A stretch of 41,989 nucleotides of DNA from JAKPKF01 sp964536135. Its GTDB lineage: Bacteria; Patescibacteriota; Dojkabacteria; SC72. How positions within the stretch are numbered: position 1 is the first letter of the stretch; every line of letters begins with the position of its first letter. The notes beneath the pieces were generated by a model, which saw only the letters and a program-made list of their open reading frames with translations, was not told where the DNA came from and made no database searches. Of this stretch, positions 5,945 to 14,361 are shown one piece after another. A program made the translations under genes and the position numbers. The stretch covers positions 1-41,989 of the forward strand of contig CAZHVM010000010.1 of the NCBI GenBank assembly GCA_964536135.1. The letters are read 5' to 3'.

Positions 5945-6631
5945 ATGAATATATTAATTATAGAGAATTCCAATACTCTTGCCCATCTTCTTCAAAAAAC
6001 TTTGGATTCTTACGGATATAATACATCAATAGATTCTTCTTCTTTCATAAACAAAAACCTCGTCAAAGGAAATATCTTCGACTTTGTCATACTTAATATT
6101 AACCTTGAGAAAGGAATTTCCTATGAAATATTGGCATACATTAGAAAATACAGCCCAAATACTAAAATCCTTGGAGTATGCAATAAAGGAAGTTGGGTCG
6201 AAAAAGTAGAATTTCTCAACAAAGGTGGTGACGATGTACTGACCTATCCTTTTCCTATGCAAGAAGTACTGGCACGAATACAATCGCTTGTTCGAAGACC
6301 AAAAAATTATCTTGATGAGAGCATATGTGTTGGTAGTTATATCCTTGATACAAAGGGAAAGTCTGTCTTAAAAGATGAAAAAGAGATTAATTTAAGAAAA
6401 AAAGAATTTGAACTTTTTGAATATTTAGTTAGAAATAAGAACAGGACAGTTTCAAGGTGCGAACTACTTGACCATGTATGGGATTACAGACAATATGTGG
6501 GATCAAACACTGTAGATGTGCATATAAAGAGGTTAAGAGAAAAGCTACAAGATAATAGCCTGATTGGAACAGTACATGGCATTGGATACCAGGTAAAAGA
6601 GAAAAGATTAAAGCATCATAGGCATAACTAG
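5945..6631 (+). CDS. OmpR/PhoB-type response regulator with degenerate receiver
   Basis: The 228-residue protein has an N-terminal receiver domain (1-118) and a C-terminal winged-helix DNA-binding domain (about 127-222). The second domain contains KKEFELFEYLVRNKNRTVSR and SNTVDVHIKRLREKL, then TVHGIGYQV, all typical of OmpR/PhoB regulators. The receiver keeps the fold but lacks the phosphorylation machinery: the acceptor aspartate position is Asn51 (VILNINL), the switch Thr/Ser position is Cys/Asn (ILGVCNK), and the invariant Lys of KPF is Tyr101 (TYPF). Phosphorylation-independent control is therefore expected. No histidine kinase is nearby. The last 24 bases overlap the 3' end of dnaN on the other strand. 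Confidence 0.9.
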   Translation: MNILIIENSNTLAHLLQKTLDSYGYNTSIDSSSFINKNLVKGNIFDFVILNINLEKGISYEILAYIRKYSPNTKILGVCNKGSWVEKVEFLNKGGDDVLTYPFPMQEVLARIQSLVRRPKNYLDESICVGSYILDTKGKSVLKDEKEINLRKKEFELFEYLVRNKNRTVSRCELLDHVWDYRQYVGSNTVDVHIKRLREKLQDNSLIGTVHGIGYQVKEKRLKHHRHN

Positions 6632-7726
6632 ATGCACAAAGTTTTCATCTCCCTTAATTTTAAATACTCCTGGTCTAACTGGTTCCGAACATTCAAATGT
6701 AATATCCTCGGAATCTAGATGATTAAGAATATCTGCAAGAAATTTTGCACTAAAAGCGATCTTTAACTCTTCTCCTTCTACTTTACAGTCAAATCTACTT
6801 TGATTTTTCCCTAAGTCAGATTGCACAGCAGAAAGAGATACTCCCTCTTTTGCAATATCTAAAATCATTTTGTTGCCAAGAACAGATCTCGCAATGATAT
6901 TAATAACCTTTAAGGAATTAAGAAAATCCATTTTGCTAATTTCACACTGCGTTTTGAATCCTGTTGGTATTATCTGCTTGTATTCAGGGAACTCACCATC
7001 TATTAATCTAGAAGAAAGCTCTACATCTGAAAATTTGAAAAGTACCTGATTCCTATCCTCTACTATATAAACCTTAACCCACTCATCTTCGCTATCTAGC
7101 TCAGAAACAATATGTGATATCTCCTCAAATGCTCTTACAGGAATTAATAAACTCTTCTGTTTACCAGATTTCTCAATTTTTATAATTTGTCTGGAAAGCC
7201 TCAACCCATCTGTAGCTACGAAGGATACACTCTCACCGTCAATTTCCATCTTTATGCCAGTTAAAACAGGTTTAATGTCATCGGTAGCTGCAGCAAAGGC
7301 AACTCTGTTCACTGCATTGGCAAAATCTCCTTTATTTATTCTTACAAAATAATCTTTTTCATCCTTTATCTCCAGAATTGAAGGAAAATCATCAAAAGGC
7401 ATTGTGTTGAAATTTGCAGAGTTATTTGTTGTTGAGATATTAAAGGTTTGCTTCTCTACTTCAAAATCAATCTTTTCTTCGGAGATTGAATTTACAAACT
7501 CTGCCAATTGCTTTGCAGGTACTGTTATCGTTCCTTCAGATTTAACATCTGATCCTATCCATGTACTAACGCTCAATTCTAAATCTGTAGTTTTCATTAG
7601 TAGTTTACCTTTGACTGTCTCAAAAGCAACATTGTTAAGAACTGGTAAACCTGGTTTGTTGTTTACTATCCTACTTACTATGTTTATATATTTAGAAAAC
7701 GTATCTTGGTTACAAGAAAACTGCAT
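6608..7726 (-). CDS. dnaN: DNA polymerase III beta subunit (sliding clamp)
   Basis: The 372-residue protein is the ring-shaped clamp that tethers the replicative polymerase to DNA. Its length matches the family, with three successive clamp domains. Recognisable segments are the N-terminal MQFSCNQDTFSKYINIVSRIV, NNKPGLPVLNNVAFE, a middle ATDGLRLSRQ loop (normally ATDGHRLA), and the C-terminal PVRPGVFKIKGD followed by HLVMPMML (family ending YLVMPMRL). It lies downstream of dnaA on the same strand, but the two are separated by about 450 bases holding the proposed origin. Its 3' end overlaps the response regulator by 24 bases. Confidence 0.97.
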   Translation of the reverse strand: MQFSCNQDTFSKYINIVSRIVNNKPGLPVLNNVAFETVKGKLLMKTTDLELSVSTWIGSDVKSEGTITVPAKQLAEFVNSISEEKIDFEVEKQTFNISTTNNSANFNTMPFDDFPSILEIKDEKDYFVRINKGDFANAVNRVAFAAATDDIKPVLTGIKMEIDGESVSFVATDGLRLSRQIIKIEKSGKQKSLLIPVRAFEEISHIVSELDSEDEWVKVYIVEDRNQVLFKFSDVELSSRLIDGEFPEYKQIIPTGFKTQCEISKMDFLNSLKVINIIARSVLGNKMILDIAKEGVSLSAVQSDLGKNQSRFDCKVEGEELKIAFSAKFLADILNHLDSEDITFECSEPVRPGVFKIKGDENFVHLVMPMML

Positions 7727-7828
7727 ATTTGTATATGTAAAAATATTATGTATGGGACAGTTTTACTTCTGTATATTGTATCATTTTTTTCTCTTAAGGA
7801 GAATTTTCTTGTAGCGTTTTGTCCTGTT

Positions 7829-8178
7829 CTATATTTTATTTATTAATATATTTAGTAGTTATATTAGTAGAGGGTATGGATATGTTGATAACTAGCATGG
7901 ATTCTTTTGTAGATTAATCTTTTGGCATATATATATTGTGTGGATATTTTGAACTTGGGATCTGTTTTAAGTAGTAAAGATTGTTTGTTTTAGTTGCCTT
8001 TTTTAGTGTGGATGGATTTAGGGGATAATTTCCAGCAACTTACCTACTCTGTGGTTATCTATGTGTGCAAAAAATATTGGTAGAAAAGGAGATCGTTTTG
8101 TAGAAAGGCTTTCTTAACTGTGGAAAAGAGGGCTAGTTATCCAAAGAATGCAGGCAATTGTCCACATATTTATCCACC
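7829..8178. other. oriC: Probable replication origin (oriC) in the dnaA-dnaN gap
   Basis: The gap holds many near-consensus DnaA boxes (TTATCCACA or its complement). One-mismatch copies are at 7883-7891, 7939-7947, 8119-8127, 8137-8145, 8158-8166 and 8170-8178; two-mismatch copies are at 8007-8015 and 8050-8058. On the minus strand the 7883-7891 box is followed by a CCCT-containing linker and then CTACTAATATAACTACTAAA, which matches the DnaA-trio pattern. An AT-rich unwinding tract follows (7829-7853). The order box, GC patch, trios and AT tract is the one known from Bacillus subtilis. Activity has not been shown and the boundary is approximate. Confidence 0.8.
7854..7870 (-). other. DnaA-trio-like triplets of the unwinding element
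   Basis: Plus-strand AGTAG-TTATATT-AGTAG reads as successive triplets CTA-CTA-ATA-TAA-CTA-CTA on the minus strand, directly between a DnaA box and the AT-rich tract. Such triplets are known to guide DnaA filament growth on single-stranded DNA. Confidence 0.6.
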
Positions 8179-9645
8179 TTACTCTCTGATGATTTTGTAG
8201 CACTCGTTCAATCTATCGTTGAATTTAGAGTCTTTCTTTTTGAGCAACTCTATCTTCTCGCAAGCGTGTAGTACTGTTGTATGGTCGTTTCGGTTTACCT
8301 CTTTTGCTACTCTTTCTAGTGGCATAGATAGTTCGTTGCGAAGTATGTACATTACGATTTGTCTGCACTGAGCTACATATGCCGTTCTCCTGTCTCCTTT
8401 AATCTCAGAAATTTTAACATCAAAAACATCTGAAACAGTTTTGATAACTTTCATTGGAGTAATTTTTTTTCTTTTGCTTTCTAAATCAATTTGCAAAAGC
8501 TTTGCAATATCCTCCTCTGTTGGATTCATTCCTAGTTTAATCAACGAAAGAACTTTTGTTAGAGAACCTTCTAACTCTCTGACATTTTTGTCCATGTTTT
8601 TAGCAATCATCTGGATAAATTCATCTGGTATTTCAACAGAGCTGTTCTTTTCTAAAAGAGACTGTTTTAATATTGCCATTCTCGTTTCGTAATCTGGGGC
8701 TTGGATATCTGCAACCATTCCTCCTTGGAAGCGAGATCTGAGTCTGTCGGTTATATTTTTAATCTCTTTCGGAGGTCTGTCAGAGGCAAGGATAATCTGT
8801 TTGTTTGCTTGGTAAAGAGTGTTAAAAGTATGGAAAAGCTCTTCTTGGGTTCTTGGGTATGTTTCTACGAATTGGACATCATCAATCATAAGTAGATCTA
8901 CAGCTCGGTACTTGTTTCTAAAATCTTCATTTCTTTTTGTTCTAATAGCTTCAACCATTTCATTAAGAAATTGCTCTATAGATATATACACGACTTTTTT
9001 ACTTGCATCTCTGTTTAATATCTCGTTTCCAATTGCTTGCATTAAATGTGTCTTCCCTACTCCGGTATCTCCGTAGTAAAAGACTGGATTGTACGCATTC
9101 CCCAAATCCTCCACGACTGCCTCCGCGATTGCCTCTGCAAGTCTGTTGTTCGAACCAACTATGAAGTTGGAAAACAGATATTTAGGATTAAGCTGTGCAT
9201 TTTTGAGAGCATTTTCTTTCTGTTTGTGTTCTTTCTCTGCAGAAGAGAACAGATCCAGAGAGACGTCCTTTTTCTGTGAAGGATCGTGATATTGGTATTT
9301 TTCTTTTTGGAAGGTTTCTTTGTCTCTAAGATTAATCTCTATTTCGAAATTCCTCCCAGACGATTTAAGCAAAGCCTTTTTTAATGTTGCTTTGTAATCT
9401 CTTAGAATTTTCTCTCGTTTGTATGATGCATCGCATGAGATTTGTACCAAACCATTCTGGATATTTTCTATATAACAACCGCCGAAAATACTTCTGTAGA
9501 TTTTGTCATCAAGGATTAATCTCAGATTTTCCTTTGCACTTTTCCAAAGTTCATCTGGATCTGTCTGAGTATTTTGTACATGTGAATTGAGAATCCCTGG
9601 CTTTGGTAACTTTTCAACATGCTCTGCAAAGTCTGCTTTCTCCAT
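8179..9645 (-). CDS. dnaA: Chromosomal replication initiator DnaA
   Basis: The 488-residue ATPase binds DnaA boxes and opens the origin. Domain I (about 30-110, DELWKSAKENLRLILDD onward) is followed by a short linker. The AAA+ domain has Walker A GDTGVGKT (192-199), Walker B LLMIDDVQF (251-259) and the arginine-finger region RLRSRFQGGMVADIQAPD. Domain IV ends with VNRNDHTTVLHACEKI, the DnaA-box-binding signature (family RDHTTVLHA). The N-terminal extension of about 28 residues is slightly long. There is no clear ribosome site before the ATG. A -10 box TATAAT lies 65 bases upstream, and a DnaA box near it suggests self-regulation. Confidence 0.98.
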   Translation of the reverse strand: MEKADFAEHVEKLPKPGILNSHVQNTQTDPDELWKSAKENLRLILDDKIYRSIFGGCYIENIQNGLVQISCDASYKREKILRDYKATLKKALLKSSGRNFEIEINLRDKETFQKEKYQYHDPSQKKDVSLDLFSSAEKEHKQKENALKNAQLNPKYLFSNFIVGSNNRLAEAIAEAVVEDLGNAYNPVFYYGDTGVGKTHLMQAIGNEILNRDASKKVVYISIEQFLNEMVEAIRTKRNEDFRNKYRAVDLLMIDDVQFVETYPRTQEELFHTFNTLYQANKQIILASDRPPKEIKNITDRLRSRFQGGMVADIQAPDYETRMAILKQSLLEKNSSVEIPDEFIQMIAKNMDKNVRELEGSLTKVLSLIKLGMNPTEEDIAKLLQIDLESKRKKITPMKVIKTVSDVFDVKISEIKGDRRTAYVAQCRQIVMYILRNELSMPLERVAKEVNRNDHTTVLHACEKIELLKKKDSKFNDRLNECYKIIRE

Positions 9646-9710
9646 TTAAAATGATTTTAAAATATTTAGGCAGTTTTGAGGGCAGTGTCCGATCGATTGG
9701 GACTTTTTCC

Positions 9711-9741
9711 ATTATATTGAATTTCAAAACAATGTGGATAT
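9711..9741 (-). promoter_or_regulatory. dnaA promoter with an upstream DnaA box
   Basis: On the minus strand TATAAT (9716-9711) is preceded, at the -35 position, by ATATCCACA (9741-9733), one mismatch from the DnaA consensus. The -35 hexamer itself is poor. Binding of DnaA here would give classical autoregulation. A further weak box, TTTCCACAA, lies about 15 bases farther upstream. Confidence 0.55.
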
Positions 9742-9838
9742 CTTTGCTCGAGTCTTGTGGAAATGTAACCAAGACAAGGATTCTTCCCCACCCAGTAGAG
9801 CTCTAAAATTACTAGAGTATATTTTAACCCCTGTGTAT

Positions 9839-9867
9839 TTGCCAAAGAGGTATGCTTACTATATAAT
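9839..9867 (+). promoter_or_regulatory. Strong sigma-70 promoter for the rpmH operon
   Basis: TTGCCA (9839-9844), a 17-base spacer and TATAAT (9862-9867) lie 30 bases before the rpmH ATG. This is the best two-box promoter in the window and faces away from dnaA. Confidence 0.8.
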
Positions 9868-9897
9868 TACCCCGACATTAAATATTGATAATAACAT

Positions 9898-10080
9898 ATG
9901 AAAAGAACATATCAGCCAAAAAACTTAAAAAGAATCAGAAAATTCGGCTTTATGGAGAGAAATAAAACAAAAGCTGGAAAAGATGTTTTGAAAAGAAGAA
10001 GAGCAAAAGGAAGGATAAAGCTTTCCGCAAGCGAAGAGTATAGTCTTTTGAGAAAAAAAACAACAAAAAGTATAAGATAG
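9898..10080 (+). CDS. rpmH: Ribosomal protein bL34
   Basis: A very basic 60-residue protein of the large ribosomal subunit. The start MKRTYQPKNLKRIRKFGF and the KAGKDVLKRRRAKGR core match the family signature (MKRTYQPS..KR.R.HGF..RM.T..GR.VL..RR.KGR). The usual length is 44-47, so the last 14 residues (SEEYSLLRKKTTKSIR) are an extension. It heads the operon rpmH-rnpA-yidD-yidC beside dnaA, the ancestral bacterial arrangement. Confidence 0.96.
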   Translation: MKRTYQPKNLKRIRKFGFMERNKTKAGKDVLKRRRAKGRIKLSASEEYSLLRKKTTKSIR

Positions 10081-10084
10081 TAAT

Positions 10085-10423
10085 ATGCTTAATAAAAAAT
10101 ACAGGTTACCTGTAAACCAATTTCCAATTGTGTATAAGAATGGTAAGAAAATCCGTGGTAAATATGGGATGTTAATTGGACTAAAAGCAGAGAATACTTC
10201 TGCTCCATTATTTGGATTTGTAGTAAGTAGAAAAATTGGTGGTGCTGTTCAGAGGCATAGATTTACAAGAATTCTAAGGGTAGCTGTAGCAGAGAGTATA
10301 AAGGAAATGGAGTTGGATAATTGCGCTTATATTTTTCAGTATGTTGCGTTTGAGTTTTGTGACAAGAAAGACGTTCTTAAGAAGGAAGTTGAGAATCAAT
10401 TAAAAGATATACTAAATGGTTAG
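10085..10423 (+). CDS. rnpA: Ribonuclease P protein component
   Basis: The 112-residue protein assists the RNase P RNA in maturing tRNA and tmRNA 5' ends. It starts 4 bases after rpmH and overlaps yidD by 8 bases. The core GFVVSRKIGGAVQRHRFTRILR matches the family signature (VSKKVGKAVVRNRIKRRLRE), but the central RNR motif reads RHR, so the usual Asn is His. The N-terminal part is MLNKKYRLPVNQFPIVYKNGK, like the LKKRxEFxxVxxxGK start of the family. Its length is typical. Confidence 0.9.
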   Translation: MLNKKYRLPVNQFPIVYKNGKKIRGKYGMLIGLKAENTSAPLFGFVVSRKIGGAVQRHRFTRILRVAVAESIKEMELDNCAYIFQYVAFEFCDKKDVLKKEVENQLKDILNG

Positions 10424-10658
10424 AAAGGGAGTTTTGTTATTAATAAAGGTATACCAGAGATTTTTTTCTTTAGATCATGGTTTTTTGGGAGTGCTTTTCC
10501 CAAATACTAGATACTGTAAGTTTACACCTACCTGCTCTGAGTATGGGTATCAGGCTATAGAGAAGCATGGGGTTGTAAAGGGAAGTGTATTGGCCATAAA
10601 AAGAGTCCTGAGATGTAATCCTTGGACCAAAGATATTGGATCTGATCCTGTTCCTTAA
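10416..10658 (+). CDS. yidD: Membrane protein insertion efficiency factor YidD
   Basis: A short (80-residue) membrane-associated protein that helps YidC insert proteins. The family signature is clear: KVYQRFFS, then RYCKFTPTCSEYGYQAIEKHGVVKGSVLAIKRVLRCNPW and a final GSDPVP. Both conserved cysteines (C-K-F-T-P-T-C) are present. It is translated from inside the end of rnpA (8-base overlap), which implies translational coupling. Confidence 0.95.
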   Translation: MVRKGVLLLIKVYQRFFSLDHGFLGVLFPNTRYCKFTPTCSEYGYQAIEKHGVVKGSVLAIKRVLRCNPWTKDIGSDPVP

Positions 10659-10722
10659 TTGCTCATTCGCAAATATATGAATATTTGTATATAATCGGAA
10701 GTTACTTTAACCAACTGTAAAA

Positions 10723-11712
10723 ATGTTAACAACAATTTGGAACACAGTACTTTACTACCCTATCCTAAACCTCATGGTTTCTTTTTACCATTTATTTGGA
10801 GATAATTTGGGTTTAGCAATTATTGCAATAGCTATACTTTTGAGATTAATACTGATCCCTTTTACAAGGAATCAGACAAATATGACAAAGAAAATGTCAT
10901 CTTTGAAACCTCAGTTAGAGGAATTACAAAAGAAGTATGCAAACAACAAAGAGAAACTTTCTCAGGAGCAAGTTAAGCTCTACAAGAAGGTTGGATATAA
11001 TCCGTTGGGTTGTTTAGTAAGTTTTATTCCTCAGTTGATTATTCTTTCTGTTTTAATTGCAGTTTTGAGGGCTGTTACAAATAATACTTTTGAAGGACTA
11101 TACCCTTTTGTAAAGGAATGGGCCTTTGGTGCTGGGGATGTGTTTATTAATACAAGATTTCTGCTTTGGGATCTAGCAAGGCAATTTAAAGGGAATGTTG
11201 GGGAAGAGGAACTAAGCAAAATATCAGAATTTATGCAATATAGTCCTTGGCAAATTATTGACTTAAGTAAGGATGGAACAATTTCTAGAGAAATCATGGT
11301 GATAATCTCTAGGTATGGAATTTCAAATCAGTATGGATTAACATCCAATTACTCAATCTATTATATGGCTCTTGTTATTCTTGTTGGTGTCTCTCAGTTC
11401 TTTACTAGCAAATTTACACAAGTGATTCAAAATCCAAATGGTACTCCTACTCCAGCTCCAAAGAAAAATAATTCAGGAGAGCTACCATCTATGGAAGGTA
11501 TGCAACAACAAATGTCTAAGTCCATGAATCTATTACTTCCTGCGATGACAATGTTCTTTGCAATCTCTTACCCTGCAGCTTTAGGTGTCTATTGGATTGT
11601 CCAATCTGTCATGTTAATTGTACAGTATTTCATTTTGGATTTTGATAAAACAAAGAAAGGTGTGCAGAATCTTTTTACAAGGATGGTTGATAATGCAAAG
11701 AAGAGAAGATAA
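10723..11712 (+). CDS. yidC: Membrane protein insertase YidC/Oxa1
   Basis: A 329-residue insertase that integrates proteins into the cytoplasmic membrane. It is the short Gram-positive/Candidate Phyla form without the large periplasmic domain. Five hydrophobic segments are seen. The cytoplasmic hairpin NQTNMTKKMSSLKPQLEELQKKYANNKEKLSQEQVKLYKKVGYNPLGC is split here by description: NQTNMTKKMSSLKP, then QLEELQKKY, then VKLYKKVGYNPLGC, a near-universal motif. The C-terminal helices contain ALGVYWIVQSVMLIVQYFIL. A loop of about 70 residues between helices 2 and 3 is longer than usual. A TATAAT box at 10690-10695 could give it an extra promoter within the operon. Confidence 0.96.
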   Translation: MLTTIWNTVLYYPILNLMVSFYHLFGDNLGLAIIAIAILLRLILIPFTRNQTNMTKKMSSLKPQLEELQKKYANNKEKLSQEQVKLYKKVGYNPLGCLVSFIPQLIILSVLIAVLRAVTNNTFEGLYPFVKEWAFGAGDVFINTRFLLWDLARQFKGNVGEEELSKISEFMQYSPWQIIDLSKDGTISREIMVIISRYGISNQYGLTSNYSIYYMALVILVGVSQFFTSKFTQVIQNPNGTPTPAPKKNNSGELPSMEGMQQQMSKSMNLLLPAMTMFFAISYPAALGVYWIVQSVMLIVQYFILDFDKTKKGVQNLFTRMVDNAKKRR

Positions 11713-11744
11713 AATAGCCCCACTCTATTTTGAAATTAAATTAT

Positions 11745-11757
11745 TATATTTATCTTA
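11745..11757 (+). promoter_or_regulatory. Predicted leaderless promoter of jag
   Basis: TATATT (11745-11750) is followed by 6 bases and the ATG at 11757. Transcription would start at or next to the ATG. Confidence 0.45.
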
Positions 11758-12239
11758 TGAAAGATAAAGATATTGTTAAATTAGTAAATAAAGAAGTAGA
11801 TAAGCTATGCAAGCTTCTTGAGGTAGACTGTGAGAGAGATTGCCAGATAGAAGACAGCGATACTGGAGTTAAGTACATTAAAGTATCTTTTGAAGGTCAG
11901 GATCTAGGATACATGATTGGTAACAGAGGAAGACATATGGATTCTCTGCAGTTCATTTTGCAGGTAATAATCGGAAGACAGTTGGACGAGGGAACAGATT
12001 TTAGAGTTTTTGTAGATGTTGGTGATTACAGAAAAGCAAAAGATGAGAGTCTCGAGCAGATGGCGCTACAGAAAGCAGATGATGCAAGACTCCTAGGAGA
12101 AGAGATAGAGCTTCCACCTATGAAGCCTTCTGACAGAAGAGTTGTTCATTTAACATTGGACAAATTCAAAGATATTAAAACAGAGAGCAGAGGGGAGGAT
12201 AGAGACAGGCATATTGTAATCATTCCTATAAAAGAATAG
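11757..12239 (+). CDS. jag: RNA-binding protein Jag/KhpB (KH-R3H)
   Basis: From the ATG at 11757 the protein has 160 residues; a longer frame starts at 11730. The start is chosen because a TATATT box ends exactly 6 bases before it. The KH-II part (about 40-100) carries GYMIGNRGRHMDSLQFILQ, with the GxxG loop as GNRG. The R3H part has PMKPSDRRVVHLTL and ESRGEDRDRHIVIIP, matching the R-x-x-x-H signature. The N-terminal Jag-N domain is missing. In other bacteria it binds RNA and affects envelope growth and division. Its place right after yidC is ancestral. Confidence 0.9.
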   Translation: MKDKDIVKLVNKEVDKLCKLLEVDCERDCQIEDSDTGVKYIKVSFEGQDLGYMIGNRGRHMDSLQFILQVIIGRQLDEGTDFRVFVDVGDYRKAKDESLEQMALQKADDARLLGEEIELPPMKPSDRRVVHLTLDKFKDIKTESRGEDRDRHIVIIPIKE

Positions 12240-12261
12240 TGATTGTTGGTACAATCGAGTA

Positions 12262-13653
12262 ATGAAGAGTATTTCAAAAGATTATATTTTTCTTGGGATT
12301 GTTATCCTTTCGGGTATTTTGGTATCCCTACTCTTTTGTAGTGAGAATCCTTTACGATTAATCGCAATCCTTTCTTCTTTTGTTCTACTTTTCTGTTTCT
12401 ATTTTTTCAGCAAAAATATTCTCCTTTCCTCTCTTTTGTACATATTAATTATCCTACCCCTCAATATCACCTTTCAGCTTCCACAGAGTGTTCACATATT
12501 TAGCAATGATATTCTTCTCTACATCCCATATGTAGAGGGTGTGTATGTTAACTACCTTGTCCCAACACTCTCGATCCTAGACTTAGGAGCTGTATTATTT
12601 CTGTTGTCTTCTTTTTTACAAAATGGAAGGAAAAAGTTTGTAGAGATATTTAAGAAATACGGGATTATTCTTCCGTTGTTTATTGTTTTTCTTTTATTGC
12701 AAAATGTTCTACTAAAGGACTTCCTTTCTTTTCTAAATTCTAGCAGGTTGATTTTGTATATCCTAGCATTCCTTTCTCTTGTGGGGTTCTTTGAAGCAGG
12801 AAAAGAAAAATATCCCAAGCTCTTGCTTTTTGTTTTAATTGGATCTGTTTTAATACAGGGGATTATTGGTATTTTGCAATTTACCAATGGAAGTTCTCTT
12901 GGTCTTGGTTTCTTAGGAGAATCTCAAGTTGTAAGCGGTATGCAAGGTTCCAGTTTTGTAACTTTAGGTGGAGAAGTATTTTTGAGATCTTACGGTACAT
13001 TCCCCCATCCAAATCTTTTGGCAGGGTATTTACTTTTCAATATATTACTTGCGCTTACATTTTTAAACCTAAAACAGGGGAAGGCAGGTATCCTTCCGTA
13101 TGTGTTACTCATTTTATCTTCCGTTGTCCTACTTTTTACATTTTCAAGAATATCTATGCTTCTTGCAGTTCTGGTGCTAATTGTTTACTTTGGAGCAAAG
13201 CTTGTTAAGGGAAAATTGTTTGTTTTTTCACTACCACTCTTCTTTGAAAGATTTGTTAATCTTTTCTCCTCTGGGGATACTAGTTGGGAGGACAGGGTAA
13301 ATCTAGTAAAATCTAGTTTAAAGGTTATTAAAGAGAATTGGTTGTCGGGTATTGGAATTGGGAATTTTGTAAAAGGGATAGAGGGGGATGTCCCAAGGAG
13401 TGTAAATAATGTCTTGCTACTTCAGCCTGTTCATAATTTCTTTTTGTTAACTTTCTCTGAATTGGGATTGGTAGGGTTTGGACTGTATCTGTGGTTGTTG
13501 GTAAGGGTGTACAGGAAAAATCTTGTTAAGATTACACTGTTGGGTGTGTTGGTATTGGTATGTATCTTTGTTTTGGTATCTTTTGATCACTACGCCTTCT
13601 CTCTTCCACAGGGGATTATGTTGTTTTCCTTTTTGCTTTTGCTACTTTTTTAA
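12262..13653 (+). CDS. O-antigen ligase/polymerase-like (Wzy_C) membrane protein
   Basis: The 463-residue protein has about twelve hydrophobic segments. The signature region VHNFFLLTFSELGLVGFGLYLWLLV (about 405-430) matches the Wzy_C motif (H-N-x-x-L-x-x-x-x-E-x-G) of WaaL ligases and Wzy polymerases. A large outward loop before it includes LRSYGTFPHPNLLAGYL and WLSGIGIGNF, both typical. It probably polymerises or transfers surface glycans on a lipid carrier. A TACAAT box ends 6 bases before the ATG, so it may be leaderless. Its 3' end overlaps the methyltransferase on the other strand by 38 bases. Confidence 0.85.
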   Translation: MKSISKDYIFLGIVILSGILVSLLFCSENPLRLIAILSSFVLLFCFYFFSKNILLSSLLYILIILPLNITFQLPQSVHIFSNDILLYIPYVEGVYVNYLVPTLSILDLGAVLFLLSSFLQNGRKKFVEIFKKYGIILPLFIVFLLLQNVLLKDFLSFLNSSRLILYILAFLSLVGFFEAGKEKYPKLLLFVLIGSVLIQGIIGILQFTNGSSLGLGFLGESQVVSGMQGSSFVTLGGEVFLRSYGTFPHPNLLAGYLLFNILLALTFLNLKQGKAGILPYVLLILSSVVLLFTFSRISMLLAVLVLIVYFGAKLVKGKLFVFSLPLFFERFVNLFSSGDTSWEDRVNLVKSSLKVIKENWLSGIGIGNFVKGIEGDVPRSVNNVLLLQPVHNFFLLTFSELGLVGFGLYLWLLVRVYRKNLVKITLLGVLVLVCIFVLVSFDHYAFSLPQGIMLFSFLLLLLF

Positions 13654-14350
13654 ATATCCCGATGATGTGGACTTTAGAGTTTCTAAATGGTTTGAGGTTT
13701 TGAATCTTTTCAAGTAGGCATGCAATTTCAAAGGTTACTCTGTTAAAGCTGATATATGATGGGTCTCCATTGAGGATTAGGCCTTCTTTAATATATCCCC
13801 ACTCTGCCATATATTGCTCTATCTTTTTGGGATTGTTAAATTTATATTTCTTGGAGAATGTATCGTGGTCCTGCCTTCCGTATAGTTTTCTTGTAAAGAA
13901 GTCGTGTAGGCTTTCTGGGATTAAGCGAATTATCCAGACGTTGTAGTTGAGTGTGTTTGGGGTTATGAAGATGACTCGACCACTGGGTTTAAGTACACGG
14001 TATATTTCTTTAAACATTTTTTTGGGATCTGGGATGTGTTCTAGTACCCACGCACATATTACAATGTCGAAGAAGTTGTCTTTGAAGGACATTTTTTCTG
14101 CATATTCCTTTCTAACATTTTTAATTAGTTTGTTTCTTGTTATGGCGTGTTTGTCTGGATCTATACCGTAGGTATGTGGAGTTCTTTTGTAGATGTCTTT
14201 GAGTAAATGGCTGTGACCACATCCAATGTCTAGTAATTTTGTTTTACTGTTAACATATTTCCCTATCCTGTCGTGGTATATATTGGTACTTTCTTCCCAG
14301 TTGGGGTTTCTTTTGGAATATTGTTGTCTGTAATGGTCTTGTTTGTTCAT
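13616..14350 (-). CDS. Class I SAM-dependent methyltransferase
   Basis: From the ATG at 14350 the protein has 244 residues. The frame is open farther upstream, but that part is the tRNA-Ser gene read as protein, so the extension is rejected. Motif I TKLLDIGCGHSHLLKDI (SAM-binding G-x-G-x-G form GCGHSHL), acidic loop YGIDPDK, and motif IV FDIVICAWVLEHIPDPKKMFKEIYRVLKPSGRVIFITPN are typical of the type 11/UbiE group. The C-terminal part (HDTFSKKYKFNNPKKIEQYMAE) suggests a small-molecule or glycan methyltransferase. The substrate is unknown. Neighbouring O-antigen ligase-like gene hints at surface glycans, but the two are convergent, not one operon. Confidence 0.85.
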   Translation of the reverse strand: MNKQDHYRQQYSKRNPNWEESTNIYHDRIGKYVNSKTKLLDIGCGHSHLLKDIYKRTPHTYGIDPDKHAITRNKLIKNVRKEYAEKMSFKDNFFDIVICAWVLEHIPDPKKMFKEIYRVLKPSGRVIFITPNTLNYNVWIIRLIPESLHDFFTRKLYGRQDHDTFSKKYKFNNPKKIEQYMAEWGYIKEGLILNGDPSYISFNRVTFEIACLLEKIQNLKPFRNSKVHIIGIFKKVAKAKRKTT

Positions 14351-14361
14351 ATGTTTGGTTC

